A DNA stretch of 64,000 bases, from contig OX419759.1 in NCBI GenBank assembly GCA_948567375.1, forward strand, positions 62,163,493 to 62,227,492, written 5' to 3'. Position 1 is the stretch's first letter. Each line of letters starts with the position of its first letter. Positions 1 through 10,552 of this stretch are shown in pieces. The translations under genes and the position numbers were made by a program. The notes under the pieces are model-generated. The model was not told where the DNA came from and ran no database searches. It saw only the letters and a program-made list of their open reading frames with translations. This DNA comes from Lunularia cruciata. Lineage: Eukaryota; Streptophyta; Marchantiopsida; Lunulariales; Lunulariaceae.

Positions 1-173
1 AATCAAGAGACCGAAAGAAAGCAGAAGAGATGGGAGGAGGGAAGAAGAACTCCAAATTTGCAATGAGAAATCATGCAATTCGGAGATTAGATATAGTAGC
101 GAGGATCGAAGTCTTGAGCCGACTTCGGATCACTTTTCTGGCATGGAACTAGAACGTAAGTTTTCCAGGATTC

Positions 174-1250
174 ATGACAGAAATCATCGAGAGTAAATGT
201 CTCGATGGTCCCGAGGAAGAAGGGAAGAGAGGAAATCCGGCTCGCTGGACAAAGTCGGATTGGAGACTCGTACTCGGGAAGGATGCAGGCTCGGAGCAGG
301 GAGCCACGTTCCTGGGGAAACGAGAGATAGCTCAAGAAATGCAGGAGGTGAGAGATGCCTTCTCGTCAAAGAGGACGAAGAATGGGTATAAAGTTGAGAG
401 CTATAAAGACCCAGTGAGGAGAGGAATTGTGAGTGCACTAATGGCCCTCCTGAAGCCGGAGAGAACTACCTATGTGATGAAACACCAAGCGGTGTTCTTT
501 CACAAGTTATTTGCAGGAGAACCAATAAATTGGGCAAGGTGCTTTCACAGAAGAACGAGGCAGATGGTGTGGAATTTGCGGGATAAGTTGCCTCCACACT
601 ACATCGTACCATTTGCAGCCCATTTTTACCTCGGGTTAAATCTGCTCAATTTGGCGGAGCATAATCAAATGGTGTCTCATTTCCATCCTGATTTGAGAAG
701 AGAAGTTGACGCAGAGGAGCAGCAATACATTCTCCAAATCCGGAGCACGGACGATTACTACACGAAGACATGGAAGAACGTGGAGGTCGTTGAAAGTACC
801 CTGACAAAGAAGAGAACTCGGCAAGCAGAAGCCAAAGAAAACAAGAAACCTCCGAAAATGCAGAAAAATAACCCGAGGCGAGGAATGGTGGTGAGTGAGT
901 TGGAAGATGAAGACTCAGAAGGCAAAGCCAAGCTCAAGACGGAAGACTCAGACCGTGAGGAGGAACCTGAGCTGACATTGCAAAGCGGAGATACAAGCAG
1001 TGACAGTGAGGAAGGAGGAGAGATGATATCGGTACCAGCGGCTGAAGAATACGAAGAAGAAATGCAAGCCGAAGTAGAAACCAAAGACAATGCGGCGCTG
1101 GAAGACGAAGTACCAGTGTGCGAGGAGAAGAAGATCGCAGGACAGCGAGGAATTTGCTTGAGACGTAAGGCAAAGTGTGAAGCAGGACCAAGTAGAGTGA
1201 AGGAAGAAGTAGAAGGAAGCTCGGGCAGTGAGGCATCGATCTCGATATGA
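174..1250 (+). pseudogene. Acidic-tail ORF of a dispersed repeat family, copy 1, first part
   Basis: An open frame of 358 codons from an ATG. Residues 1-200 look folded, with many Trp/Arg/His residues and a stretch around 75-160 (LLKPERTTYV, LPPHYIVPF) recalling the general layout of plant transposon-associated N-terminal domains. Residues 215-358 are Lys/Glu/Asp/Ser-rich and probably disordered. The frame ends in TGA at 1248-1250 and meets a TAG at 1257-1259, but then stays open in the same phase into the coiled-coil ORF at 1353, so the two were probably one protein. Both stops are explained by C-to-T changes (CGA, CAG). A related basic/acidic fragment lies on the minus strand at 55068-55510. 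No enzyme motif is visible; a host gene or a gag-like ORF of a non-autonomous element are both possible. Confidence 0.5.
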
Positions 1251-1352
1251 AGACTCTAGAGAAGAAGGCGAGTATCGGGAGAACACGAGGAAAGAAGAGA
1301 GACCACTCCGTGGGAGGACAAAGTTGTCAGTAATGGAGTAGATTACCTGCAG

Positions 1353-2459
1353 ATGGTAGTATGCCCGCTGTTGGTGAAGATGGAGAAGAAGGAGATGCAG
1401 TCTACTTGTCCAGAGGTAAAGACTGTGTTGGAGGTCTTATCAAGATTGGAAGAAGAAAACTCGGAGTTGAAGAAGAGTATAACCCGAGGTGAGGAAGAGA
1501 GAGAAGTACTGCGAGCGGAAGCAGTCGAGAGGAGTCAGGTAATCGAAGACCTGAAGAGAGAAGTGAGTTATCAAGAAGATCTTGCGAGGAAGAGTGACAT
1601 CGCAAGGGAGAGACAGGTAGTGGAGCATGAAATCTTGAAGCAGCAGTTTGCTGATTCAAGAGTCGAACTTATCCATGCTATGGCGAGGGTAGCATCAAAG
1701 GATCAAGAGCTCGATTGAGTGATGGAGAGTATGGAGGAGAAGAAGCAACTCTGGCAGCGAGAGTTGGCTGCGAGATATAGAGAAGAAGAGAGATTATCAG
1801 ACTTACTTTGTAATCAGGAAGAGAAGGTTGCACAAAAGGAGAAAGAGAAGGAAGCGGTGAAGGCCAAATTCAAAGAAGAATTGGCGATGTACAGAGAAGA
1901 ATGGCTCGCAGATCGGGAACGCGAATGCAAGACAAGATTGGAGCCATTGAAGGAAATCATCCTTAGAGTAAACGCGATGTTGAGTACAGAGGCCAGCGTT
2001 CAAATTGAAGAGATGAGGTTGCATGAGTTAAAACTATTGGTGCAGGAAACGAGGCAAAGACAAGCAAAAGATACAGATTTGAATGCCTTGTTGATTAAAT
2101 TGAGAACTCGTGTAGATAGGAAGATCTTAGAAGTAGAAGACAATATTGCGATTAGATTAGACTTAGTGAGAATAGAGTTAGAAAAGCTTCGGCAGGATGT
2201 TAAGGCAAAACCTGAAGTAGATAACATAGGGATCCAAATGTCTTCAGAGTTGCACTCAGAGACATTAGAGAAGAGTGGGTCAAAGGATGAGGAGTTAGAT
2301 AGATTACCCACTAGTGCAATTTCAAATCAGGAAAGAGAATTGCTGGATCTGGTAGAAGATGTGGGAGATCTGAAACCCGAGGAAAAGATAGTAGGAAGTA
2401 AGATTACTTCAGATTCGGGTTTGAAAGCCAAGGAAGAAGTAGACATCGGATCAGATTAG
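1353..2459 (+). pseudogene. Coiled-coil ORF of the same repeat family, copy 1, second part
   Basis: The frame holds 121 codons, one in-frame TGA at 1716-1718, then 246 codons to a TAG at the end; the phase is shared with the acidic ORF upstream. Long runs rich in Glu, Lys, Arg and Leu with heptad-like spacing indicate an extended coiled coil over most of the length, followed by an acidic tail (residues about 290-368). Copy 2 at 45788-47040 matches it segment by segment, from a VCPLLV block through KVELIH, AMLSTE, KLLV-ETC/R and a closing EVDIGSD block. The single stop is most simply CGA to TGA. No catalytic motif is seen. Function is unknown; as a repeated unit it is more likely element-encoded than cellular. 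Confidence 0.6.
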
Positions 2460-3250
2460 TAACAGATTTGAGATTTGAAGGGGCAGATATGAAGAGGTGC
2501 ATTGTCATTTCGGATCTGCAAGTTAGAACAGTTGTTGTAGAAACGGTATAGCTGTTAGAACTGTTGATTGCTTCACTACTTAAGAGTGGCATTCGCAGTA
2601 TTATGTTGTTCAGTGCTCATTATTTCTGAGAATAGATAAAGCGAAGTGCTGTGAAGCAGTGCTCGTCACTTGAGCTTGATTCCGAGTATCAATTTCACAG
2701 TGTGTTTGTGAGTGTTTGGAGAAATTCAAAGTGCAAATCAGAGTGTTTGTTGGATGTTGGATTCCACAGCCTTGATCTTCATTCTGTGTGTTTGATCCTG
2801 AGTGAAGTGCAATCGAAGCAATGCCTTGACAGATCTGAGAGGAATTGTAGTGTTGGTAGTATTCTGCATTTGTGAGTGCATTGCGAGGTTGATGTGAAGC
2901 AATTTCGATCGAGGAAGTTGTGCCTTCAGTGGAGGGGTGGAACACAATTCTGAGGCGAGGTCGTTTTGCAGTGAAGTGCCATTTTGGGGAGAGCCTGAAT
3001 CATCACAATCAAGATTGTTTGGAAAGAATTGAAGGATTTGTGATTAAGGAGTGAGAATTTGTGACAAGACTGCGAGTCAGTGCTTGTTACTCTCTTCTAG
3101 GTGTGGTTTCTACCTGAGAGACTAAAGAAGAACTCAAGAAGAACTGAAACTGTTACTTTGCTTCGTATTTGGACATTTTTGACTCGTATCTCTGCGGGAA
3201 CAAACTTTACTTACCCGATTACCGCAAAAGTGATATTTGCTGGGTTGTCA
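2460..3250 (+). repeat. Conserved 3' region of the coiled-coil family, possible 3' LTR
   Basis: Sequence after the coiled-coil ORF is closely matched at 47041-47813 even though it is non-coding. In both copies similarity stops at the same place, a terminal GGTTGTCACA. A purine-rich stretch (GATATGAAGAGG) directly precedes a TG dinucleotide at 2498, so 2498-3250 could be an LTR of about 750 bp with TG...CA ends. The matching 5' LTR would lie outside the window, so this is inference; a long 3' untranslated region is the alternative. Confidence 0.45.
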
Positions 3251-3360
3251 CATGCTCCTTTGGGGCATTGGAGTATTGAGAGATGAAGCCTTGTGATTTT
3301 TTTTATTTCTTCTCTTTTTCTTTTCTTGGGATTTCTCTTGTCCTTGGAACATTATTCATA

Positions 3361-4598
3361 GGGGGTAAACAAGACCCTAAGTACTCTACAACAACAATGG
3401 TGGTGGCCAAACATGGCATGTGAAGTTCAAGACTTTGTCCAATCTTGTGAGAGTTGTCAATGCAACAAAGCTAGAACCAAAAATTAGGTGGACTACTTTA
3501 AACACTTCCCATCCCATCTGCTTGATGGGAACGTGTGAGCTTAGATCTCATCACATCCTTTCCAAGGTCATATAATGATTGTGGTATTTGTTGATGAGCT
3601 TAGTAAGCAAGTTTATTTGGCACCAACCCTTGATATAGTGGATGCTCTAACATTGGCCCAAATCTAATTGGACAATATCTTCAAGCATCATGGGATGCTC
3701 CATGTCTTCATCTCCTACTAGGATCTTTGATTTGTTGGTAAATTTTGGCAAGTGCTCTTCAAGCTACTTGGAACCAAGCTTGATTTATCTATGGCCTATC
3801 ATCCTCAAACTGATGAGTAGACCAAATAAGCAAATTGTACCTTGGAAGATATAATTCATGCCTTTGTGAACATTCACAATACCAACTAGGATATTGATCT
3901 TGCGGTTGTTGAGTTGTCTACAATACTTCCAAACAAGCAAGCAATAAGTTCTCTCTCTTCTTCCTTAAATTATAGCCAAGACCCATTTGTTCCAAATTCC
4001 CTTCATGCTCCCTTGTAATCTAATGTTCATTATACTTCCACCTTCTTGTCCACAATATCTGAATTGTTATAGCAAGCTAAATCTCATCTCCTTGTTGCTC
4101 AAAATTGGCAAAAGCAATACATTGATCAGCACCATCGTGATCTGATCTTTCAACTTGATGATAAGGTCATGCTTTCTTCTAATAACTAACCCCTCTTGCT
4201 TGATACCCAAGCTCATAAACTTGCTCCTAATTAGATAGGTCCATTTGATATTATCCAAATCATTTCTCCTCTTGCTTATAGACTTGCCTTGTCTCATCAT
4301 ATGCACATCCACCTTGTCTTTATTTCTAATCCATCTTCCTTTTCTACTTTTGTCCAACCCTCTCCTCCTCTCATCTCTATCAACTATCATGAGGAATATA
4401 AATTTGATCATATTCTTGCACATTGTAACATCTAACATGGTCACCACCAACACATTGAGTACAAAATCCTTTGGAAAGGGTATCCCTTACATGATGCTAC
4501 ATAAGATCCTCTTGCTCATCTCCATAGTGCCCAAACAACTTCAAGAGTTTGAAGACTCCTTAGTGAAAAGTACACCACCAACTAGCAGTGGAGAAATA
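3361..4598 (+). pseudogene. Chromovirus integrase plus chromodomain fragment
   Basis: Translation of the plus strand gives the 3' part of a Ty3/gypsy pol. It starts in the integrase zinc-binding region (QQWWWPNM, then CESCQ), passes through the catalytic core (FVDELSKQ, NIFKHHGM, AYHPQTD) and the GPFDI segment, and ends in a chromodomain (EEYKFDHILAHC, ILWKGYPLHDAT). Many stops and small shifts break the frame. The fragment begins abruptly in integrase at about 3361, so gag, protease and reverse transcriptase are missing. The same protein is encoded on the minus strand by the elements at 10153-15733 and 21084-23384. The catalytic Glu position reads Lys (TDE*TK). Confidence 0.85.
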
Positions 4599-5000
4599 TG
4601 CAACAATATGGAGTTAGCAAACAAGTTAGGAGAGACTAATGAGGTAGTAAAATAGGCCAAATTATCCAAGAATGTTCAAGAAACATCTGGAAAGCTTTTT
4701 GGTACCTTCCAAATATTGGGTAACATGTATGCCAAGTCGACCACTTTTGGGCAAAAGCTTCTTGGCTAGCTTAGCTTGCACGCCAAGTAGATGACTTCTA
4801 GAAAGAAGCTTCTTGGGAAGCTTCTTGAATAGCTTAGCTTGCACTCTAAGAAGGCAGCTTCTAGGAAGCTTCCTTGGAAACTTCCCAAGAGCCTTGTATG
4901 TTCCCTACCAACTCCAAACTCATGCTAGGCATTTGGAGTTTACATCATTAAAGAGTTCCAATGTGATCTTCCATTCTCCTTTCTCTTTCCTGGGTCTTAT
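4599..5000 (+). repeat. 3' LTR of the truncated forward chromovirus
   Basis: Begins at TGCAACAATATGG, the forward counterpart of the LTR start in the minus-strand chromovirus (TGTAACAATATGG on that strand), and runs to about CTGGGTCTTATA. It shares the AAGCTT/TTCTAGAA-rich U3 and the downstream R-U5 segment ending in a form of CCAAGGA...TTTTACA. The right boundary is approximate because the last 20 bases have diverged. The pol frame of the chromodomain runs into this LTR. Confidence 0.75.
4817..4829. promoter_or_regulatory. Perfect three-unit heat-shock element in LTR
   Basis: Reads GAAGCTTCTTGAA, that is GAAnnTTCnnGAA, the binding pattern of trimeric heat-shock factors. It lies in the U3 part of the LTR. 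Whether it is bound is inference. Confidence 0.5.
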
Positions 5001-6787
5001 AAATCTCCATGATTTCCTAATTAATCAATTGGACATCTAGGAAGAGTAAAAAGGAATAAGAGTGTTGATGGTGATCAAGATGCATTAGAAGATCTTGATT
5101 GCACAAGAATTCTGCCCCAAGAAGAAACAAGATCCATGGTTATGCAGATATGTATAGCATTCCATAATGAAAATGACAATTTATGAACATTAAAGCATCA
5201 TTATTTGGAATGGTCTCTAGTGTATGTTGTGTTTATGTTGGAATGGTCCCATCCCATCCATATCCATAACTTTCTTTGTTTGATGATCTCTCTTCTTGGG
5301 ATGTAAAATGTCATTTTTTTTTTGGGAATTGTGTGAATGGGACATCAATTCAACCGAGAGGTGATGCATTCCATGAATAGCAATATCAATTCATATAATT
5401 ATATGGATAACTCAATTCATGAATACTTATCAATTTCATGGTGGATAGCTCAATGTAATAAAAACTTTAAGAGGTATCACTAGATGAGTATACCAAGCTT
5501 GCGGGATTTATAGGTATATCTCTTGGGCTTTAACAATATAGATAATAGATTTTATGAGTGAGTGAAAAATATATATGAATTCAAAGCTCCAAGTGCTAGA
5601 TTTTATGAGTGAGTGAAATACATACATGGATTCATAGCTCTGAGTGCTTTGTTTGTATAAAAAGTTGGAGAGATTGGAGAGAAATTCATTGACAGTGAAA
5701 TATATATGAACTCAAAGCTCCAAGTGCTAGATTTTATGAGTGAGTGAAATACATACATGGATTCATAGCTTTGAGTGCTTTGTTTGTATAAAAAGTTGGA
5801 GAGATTGGAGAGAAATTCATTGACAAACCAAGGTTTGAGAGAAATAGAGTTTTAGAACTTTTAAGGTGAGGGAGTGAATTTGCTAACTCAAGGAGAGTAA
5901 GAAATCCCAATAAAACAAGAAGTGGGAGAGAGTAGGAATCAAGACCCTACACAAAGCATTTGAAGGAAATCAAGACAAAGGGTAGAGTTGATAGGGATTC
6001 AAATGAAGTTCAAGGGAAAAGGAAGGAGAGTAAAGTGAAAATTGAAAACAAAAGAAGGCACAAATGACATGCAATAAATAGAAGATAGAAATCTGGGGAA
6101 TAGGGTTTTAGGGGGGCATCAAGGAGAGATTGAGAGTGAGAGGATTTCAGCTCAAAGCATACAAAGCAACAACACAAGAAGAGAAGAGCACATCTGAATA
6201 GGAACACGGTTTGAGGAAGGCATAGGGAGAGAATCAATAAGAAAGAGCATTTGAAGGGATAGGACAAGAAAAGCACACTAACACAAGGAGGGTCAAGGGC
6301 AAAGAGGACTTGAGGGAGAGCAAAGAGAAGCATGGCTGGAAAAAATCCATATTACAAGAAATTTTGGTATGCCAAACATGGAGGATTTCAACAAAGGGAT
6401 TTGGTTGATAGACTTCCATTTTGATGCTAACTATCACACTTGGATCAAATGGAGTTGGTTAGATAAGAATCAAGTGAAGAAAGCAGTGGAAACTATTTGC
6501 AAAGTGAACCTTGATGCATTTGAGCTAAAACTCACTCTTGGGATAGAATACCAAATATAGGATTTCTCTACAAATTTTTACTTTCCTACCATTTCTAATT
6601 TTCAATTTCTGTAATTGCTATGACTTTCAAATTCTACAATTTCTACTTTGTCTCTAGAATTTCTATTCCAATGCATTTTCTATAATTGCTTTTCAAATGC
6701 TTTGTCTCTAGAATTCTAATCCATTGCATTGTATACAATTGAATTTTAAATGCATTGTTTGCAATCACTTTTGAATATTTAAAATTA
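5001..6787. other. Non-coding stretch with one short ORF
   Basis: AT-rich sequence with no recognisable gene apart from the tandem duplication listed separately. A 63-codon plus-strand ORF at 6369-6560 (MPNMEDFNKG start) has no motif I recognise and may be chance; 6560-6790 is T-rich with repeated CTAGAATT words. Confidence 0.5.
5562..5825. repeat. Near-identical tandem duplication, about 132-bp unit
   Basis: Unit 1 is 5562-5694 and unit 2 is 5695-5825. They differ at only a few positions (for example GAATTC versus GAACTC and a CTCTG/CTTTG change). A partial third unit, GATTTTATGAGTGAGTG, precedes them at about 5547. The high similarity implies a recent duplication. Confidence 0.9.
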
Positions 6788-7282
6788 TTATCTTATTTTG
6801 TCCCAATACTCACTCCAAACTCTAAATCCAATCACATCCCAAAGAAACTGTAGAATCACACCATCATTTTGAACCCCTCTCCTAGAAGAGGTTCTCAATG
6901 AACTCCTTCTTGTAAAAGAGGTTTTGAACAAACCTCCTTCCCTAGAAGGAGTCTCGGACAAACTCCTTCCTATAAAAGGGGTTTCAAACAAACCCTTTTC
7001 CCACAAAAGAGATCTACTCTTATTCCCCGCCAAATCTTCTCCATTTTCATTGTGCCAGATTGGTAGGGTGCATGGAGTTACATGGGGAATGGTAAATGAT
7101 TGTGTACTAGTACCGGATGACAATGGAGTTCCTTTTGCACGATGCTCATATGTAACTATGCTTCTCATTTCTTGCTTAGAGCTTGGTGTTGCACAAATAT
7201 TCATGGAGTTTTTCACTCCCACCTCTGTGCTTACAAGAACCGGGGAAGATATGTTTGCTCTTCCCCAAAACATCCAGTCCAT
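6788..7282 (-). CDS. Hypothetical ORF with short internal repeats
   Basis: A 164-codon minus-strand frame starting at an ATG. I do not recognise its first 100 residues. Residues about 105-145 hold four imperfect 10-11-residue repeats of the type GLFETPF(I/T)GR / SLSETPSREG, encoded by the imperfect 30-35-bp array at about 6868-7010. No signal peptide, membrane segment or catalytic motif is evident. Its neighbours are non-coding or transposon-derived. It could be a non-gene kept open by the repeat array; confidence that it is expressed is low. Confidence 0.25.
   Translation of the reverse strand: MDWMFWGRANISSPVLVSTEVGVKNSMNICATPSSKQEMRSIVTYEHRAKGTPLSSGTSTQSFTIPHVTPCTLPIWHNENGEDLAGNKSRSLLWEKGLFETPFIGRSLSETPSREGGLFKTSFTRRSSLRTSSRRGVQNDGVILQFLWDVIGFRVWSEYWDKIR
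6868..7010. repeat. Imperfect 30-35-bp tandem array
   Basis: About five units built as CTCCTTC-x-TAGAAGAGG/GGAGT-TTCNAACAAA repeat head to tail. Each unit contains a short inverted pair (CCTCT...AGAGG, CTCCTT...AAGGAG), so single strands could form serial small hairpins. Confidence 0.6.
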
Positions 7283-8788
7283 TCTCTTGTAATAGGAGGA
7301 AAAATATGATTCAATTTATCATTGATCATTCTCCATCCTCAATTCAGCTCTTTCTTTGTCAAACCTTCCCTTATACAATTATCCTTCCACGCTCAAGCAA
7401 TCTTGTATGAACTCATGTACCTCACCAATTTCTTGTATAAAATTTAGCTTGTCATCAACTTAGGGAATCCTTTCCCAAATTGCACAAGATAAGTGGCCAT
7501 ATAGCTAAAGGCACTGCTCTTCTGTACTTAATTCTTACTATTACCTCCATGAATCTGCTTGAAATGTTCATAGGTAATCTAAATAATCTCATTTTTGAGC
7601 ATAATGAGTAGAGTTCATTCTAAATCTGTTGTCCCATCCTTTTTCTTTGGTTCCCTCATCTACTTCTCCTATTGCAACTATCTTAGGCATGGAGGAAACC
7701 GTCTCCAATAGATTTTGACAATTAAATTTTTTTGATGCATGAAGACCAATTCGGAGCCAAGGAGAAACCACTCGGATCATGCAAAGTTGTTCCGCCTCAA
7801 CCTCAATGTGTGCAAATGTTTCCTCCATACTCAAAGTATTTAACTATATCAACCCAACTTTAGGCAATGACATTGAATAGCTTTAACTGGTGTTGTATAA
7901 CTTTCAAATCTGTCACTACTTGGTGAATGCACGATTCAAATCTTGCACCCAATTCAAATCCTTCTAATGACAGTTCAAACCATTCCTGAGGATTCCTTGT
8001 GTGACACACACTGGATACACATGGCAAGTTTTCCCCTTTCCTAGTGTCTGACATGTACTCATTTAGTTGTTAGTATGATGATTTTCAACTAATTGCACTT
8101 GTGATATCTACTAATTCACCCATTGTACCCATTTAGTTTACCCATGATGATTTTCAACTAATCTCACTTGTAATATCAGCTCATTTCACCCATAAGCCAA
8201 ACGTAAAATGTGATGAAGGGGACCTTGAAACGTCCCAGAAATCAGCTCCCTATCCGTTAAACTTGTTTCAGACGTTTCACATGAAGGGACCACAAGCTTA
8301 TATGGGTAAAAAAATACTATATGGGAAATGCTCAAATGCCATCACTTTCCCATAACTTCTGAATTTGAAACGCCATAATATAGCTTGAGAAGTCAAAACA
8401 AGTGGAAAAGAGAGACCCTTTAACGTTGGCTTTAGCTTCAAAGTTAAAGGCAACCTGCGGCTTGTTTCCGACACATCATGCTCCTCTACAGAAGCATCCA
8501 CAATGGCCACATGGGTGTCCACATGTAGATCAGCTGATAAAATAGCAGGTACTTCTGTGTCTAGTTGGACATTCTCCTCATAGAAGACCATAGTTAAAGC
8601 ATTTGTGCGTTCAAGATTCAAGGTAAGAAGGCGACCGTGTAGAAAATACGAAGATTCAAGGTGTTCAAGATTCAAGGTGGTGGTTAACAACAGCGCGTAT
8701 GGAGCTAAGAACGTAGGGGTTGTGGACACAAGGGTTATCTTAGACGTGAACTGTGGGGCCTTATGATAATGGGATTCTCTGATTAGCT
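7283..8788. other. Non-coding stretch
   Basis: I see no gene here. The longest minus-strand frame (8298-8906) begins inside a short retroposon and shows no domain, so it is not annotated as a gene. AT content is moderate and no retroelement motif was found. Confidence 0.5.
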
Positions 8789-8905
8789 CAAAGTACAGAG
8801 AAAAAGGCGACCGCGTAGAGAACACGAAGGATGGAAAAACCCCATCAAACTGTACAAAGAAAAGGCTAAAAAAGTAAAATGGGGCTAGACCCATTGGCTC
8901 TATCA
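8789..8905 (-). mobile_element. SINE-like retroposon, 5'-truncated copy
   Basis: Minus-strand copy of the family whose sense strand runs GGGGCTTAGCCCC ... CTTGATGGGGTCTTCC ... CGCGGTCGCCTTTTT. Here the 3' end is AAAAAGGCGACCGCG on the plus strand at 8801. A 7-bp candidate target duplication, ATTAGCT, flanks it at 8782-8788 and 8906-8912. Confidence 0.65.
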
Positions 8906-9221
8906 ATTAGCTTTGCCTTCTTATTTCTCGAAATACATGGAAAGAGTACTATAATCATATGATCTCAGGGATGACCAAAGACCTTTCATCACAGTCAACC
9001 CACGTACACAGCATAAATTATTAAAATCGGGGTATACTGTACAGAACTACACCTACCCAACGACTTCGTAGTAATCAATGTAGCGTACAGTCGAAATTCT
9101 GCAAGTTGCAAACGCGTGGCCTCACCTTCCACATATGACATCATGGTCAGTGCCCAGTTGTGGAGGATCTACAGTACTCTATAGCCAACAGCCTATTTGG
9201 ATACGTGGGAAACATGACTTT

Positions 9222-9294
9222 TTGGGGCTAGCTCTATTTTACCTCTTCACTCTCCCTTGTAGATCACATCTTCATGCGGTCGCCTCTTTCTCTC
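9222..9294 (+). mobile_element. SINE-like retroposon, degenerate copy
   Basis: Plus-strand copy from TTGGGGCTAG to GCGGTCGCCTCTTTCTC. The middle is shortened and altered (CTCCCTTGTAGATCACATC). No target duplication found. Confidence 0.55.
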
Positions 9295-9595
9295 ACTGTC
9301 TATCATGTTCAAAGAGATAATGGGGGGTTTCAGAAATAATTCTGTGGGCACGGAGGAAGAAAAGAATCCATTATTATTAACAAACTTCCTAATAAGTGGT
9401 TCATAAGAAATAAAAGAAATATAATTTTCCATTATTACACTTTAATATATTAATTAAAATGTTTACTTTAGAGTGAATCTGGTCTGCGTTGATAGTCTAT
9501 GATTTAAGATTAAATGGCCTTTTGCCCGTTGCCACACGTAGGTGCATGTACAATGCTCGGAGGCGCCGATGGCGCCTGTTGGAACATCTAAATTC

Positions 9596-10090
9596 AGCAG
9601 GTCAATATTACTTGTGAAATTCAACAATTATTAGAAAATAATAAATGAAGAGCCTGTAGGTAATTTAGGACCTGTAGATGTTAATACAACATTTCGAATT
9701 CAGAGACCGGCTCCTTCTTTTACATAATTCGATACAAATTTATCTAGTTTTGAAACAGGAATTAAAGTAGTAATCTTTTAACTCTTTACCGTCGTGGAGG
9801 CAAGATTGGATTATTTGGAGGAGATGGTGTAGGAAAAACAGTTTTTAATTAATTAATAACATAGCTAAAACCGATGGCGGTGCATCAGTATTTGGAGGAT
9901 TAGGCAAATGAACTCATGAAGGAAATGATCTTTAAATGGAAATGAAAGAATCTAAAGTAATAAATGAATAAAATACTTCAGACTCAAAAGTGGCGATAGT
10001 ACATGGTCAAATCAATGAACCACTAGGTGAGAGTTGGATTAACAGCTTTAACTATGGCTGAATATTTTTGAGATGTAAATAAACATTAAC
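9596..10090 (+). pseudogene. atpB: Plastid atpB fragment in the nucleus (NUPT)
   Basis: Plus-strand translation follows the chloroplast ATP synthase beta subunit: VNITCEIQQLL, NLGPVDVNTTF, FETGIKVV, GKIGLFGGDGVGKTV (the Walker A loop, with D for the usual A), NNIAK, EGNDL-MEMKESKVINE, DSKVA-VHGQ, NEPLG, and TMAEYF-DVNK. About 45 residues are missing between LLENNK and the GEPVDNL region, joined at about 9645. Several frameshifts and stops (TGA for CGA, TAA for CAA) make it non-functional. The functional protein works in the plastid CF1 head, so this is a transferred DNA copy. A 7-bp GGCGCC-rich hairpin (9561-9577) sits just left of the boundary. Confidence 0.92.
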
Positions 10091-10152
10091 AAAATGTCTG
10101 TTGATTGTCCTTGATATTTGAGAGAAAATACTTGTGACTTGGAAAGTGAAAG

Positions 10153-10552
10153 CGTAAAAGACCAAATCCAAGGAGAAAAATAGGAGAATGGAAACTCACA
10201 TTGGGACACTTGAATGAGGAAAAACTATGAATGCTTAGCATGAGCTTTGGCTTTGGTATTTATAAGTAGTATATAAGGCCTTTGAGAAGCTTCTCAAGAA
10301 GCTTCCTCAAGCCGCTTTCTTAAAGTGCAAGCCAAGTTAACTAGGAAGCTTCTTCCTAGAAGTCGTTTACTTGGCGTGCAAGCTAAGCTAGTTGGAAGCT
10401 TCTAGAAGCTATTTACTTGAGGTATAAGCTAAGCTAGTTGGGAAGCTTCCCAAGAAGCTTCCTAGATACTTCCAAAATATTCAAGGCTAATTTGTCTTAT
10501 GTGTTACTTCGTAAGCCCGACTAACTTCGTCGCTAAACTCCATATTGTTACA
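10153..10552 (-). repeat. 3' LTR of the complete chromovirus
   Basis: Plus-strand boundaries are CGTAAAAGACC (TG changed to CG) and ATATTGTTACA. It aligns throughout with 15320-15733; it lacks one TTCTAGAAGCTTCC unit and has an extra GAAGCTTCTCAA segment. The TATA-like CTTATAAATACC is on the minus strand at 10255-10266. Confidence 0.93.
10395..10407. promoter_or_regulatory. Perfect three-unit heat-shock element
   Basis: GAAGCTTCTAGAA fits GAAnnTTCnnGAA exactly and lies in U3 upstream (element orientation) of the TATA-like motif. Confidence 0.5.

Noticed and set aside
758-1286. Several Ser/Leu-rich minus-strand ORFs
   Set aside because: They are the complement of the Glu/Lys-rich plus-strand frame and have no independent motif.
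8298-8906. A 202-codon minus-strand ORF
   Set aside because: Its first 30 or so residues are a SINE-like copy read through (LDGVFPSF-TRSPF wording recurs in every copy), and the rest has no domain.
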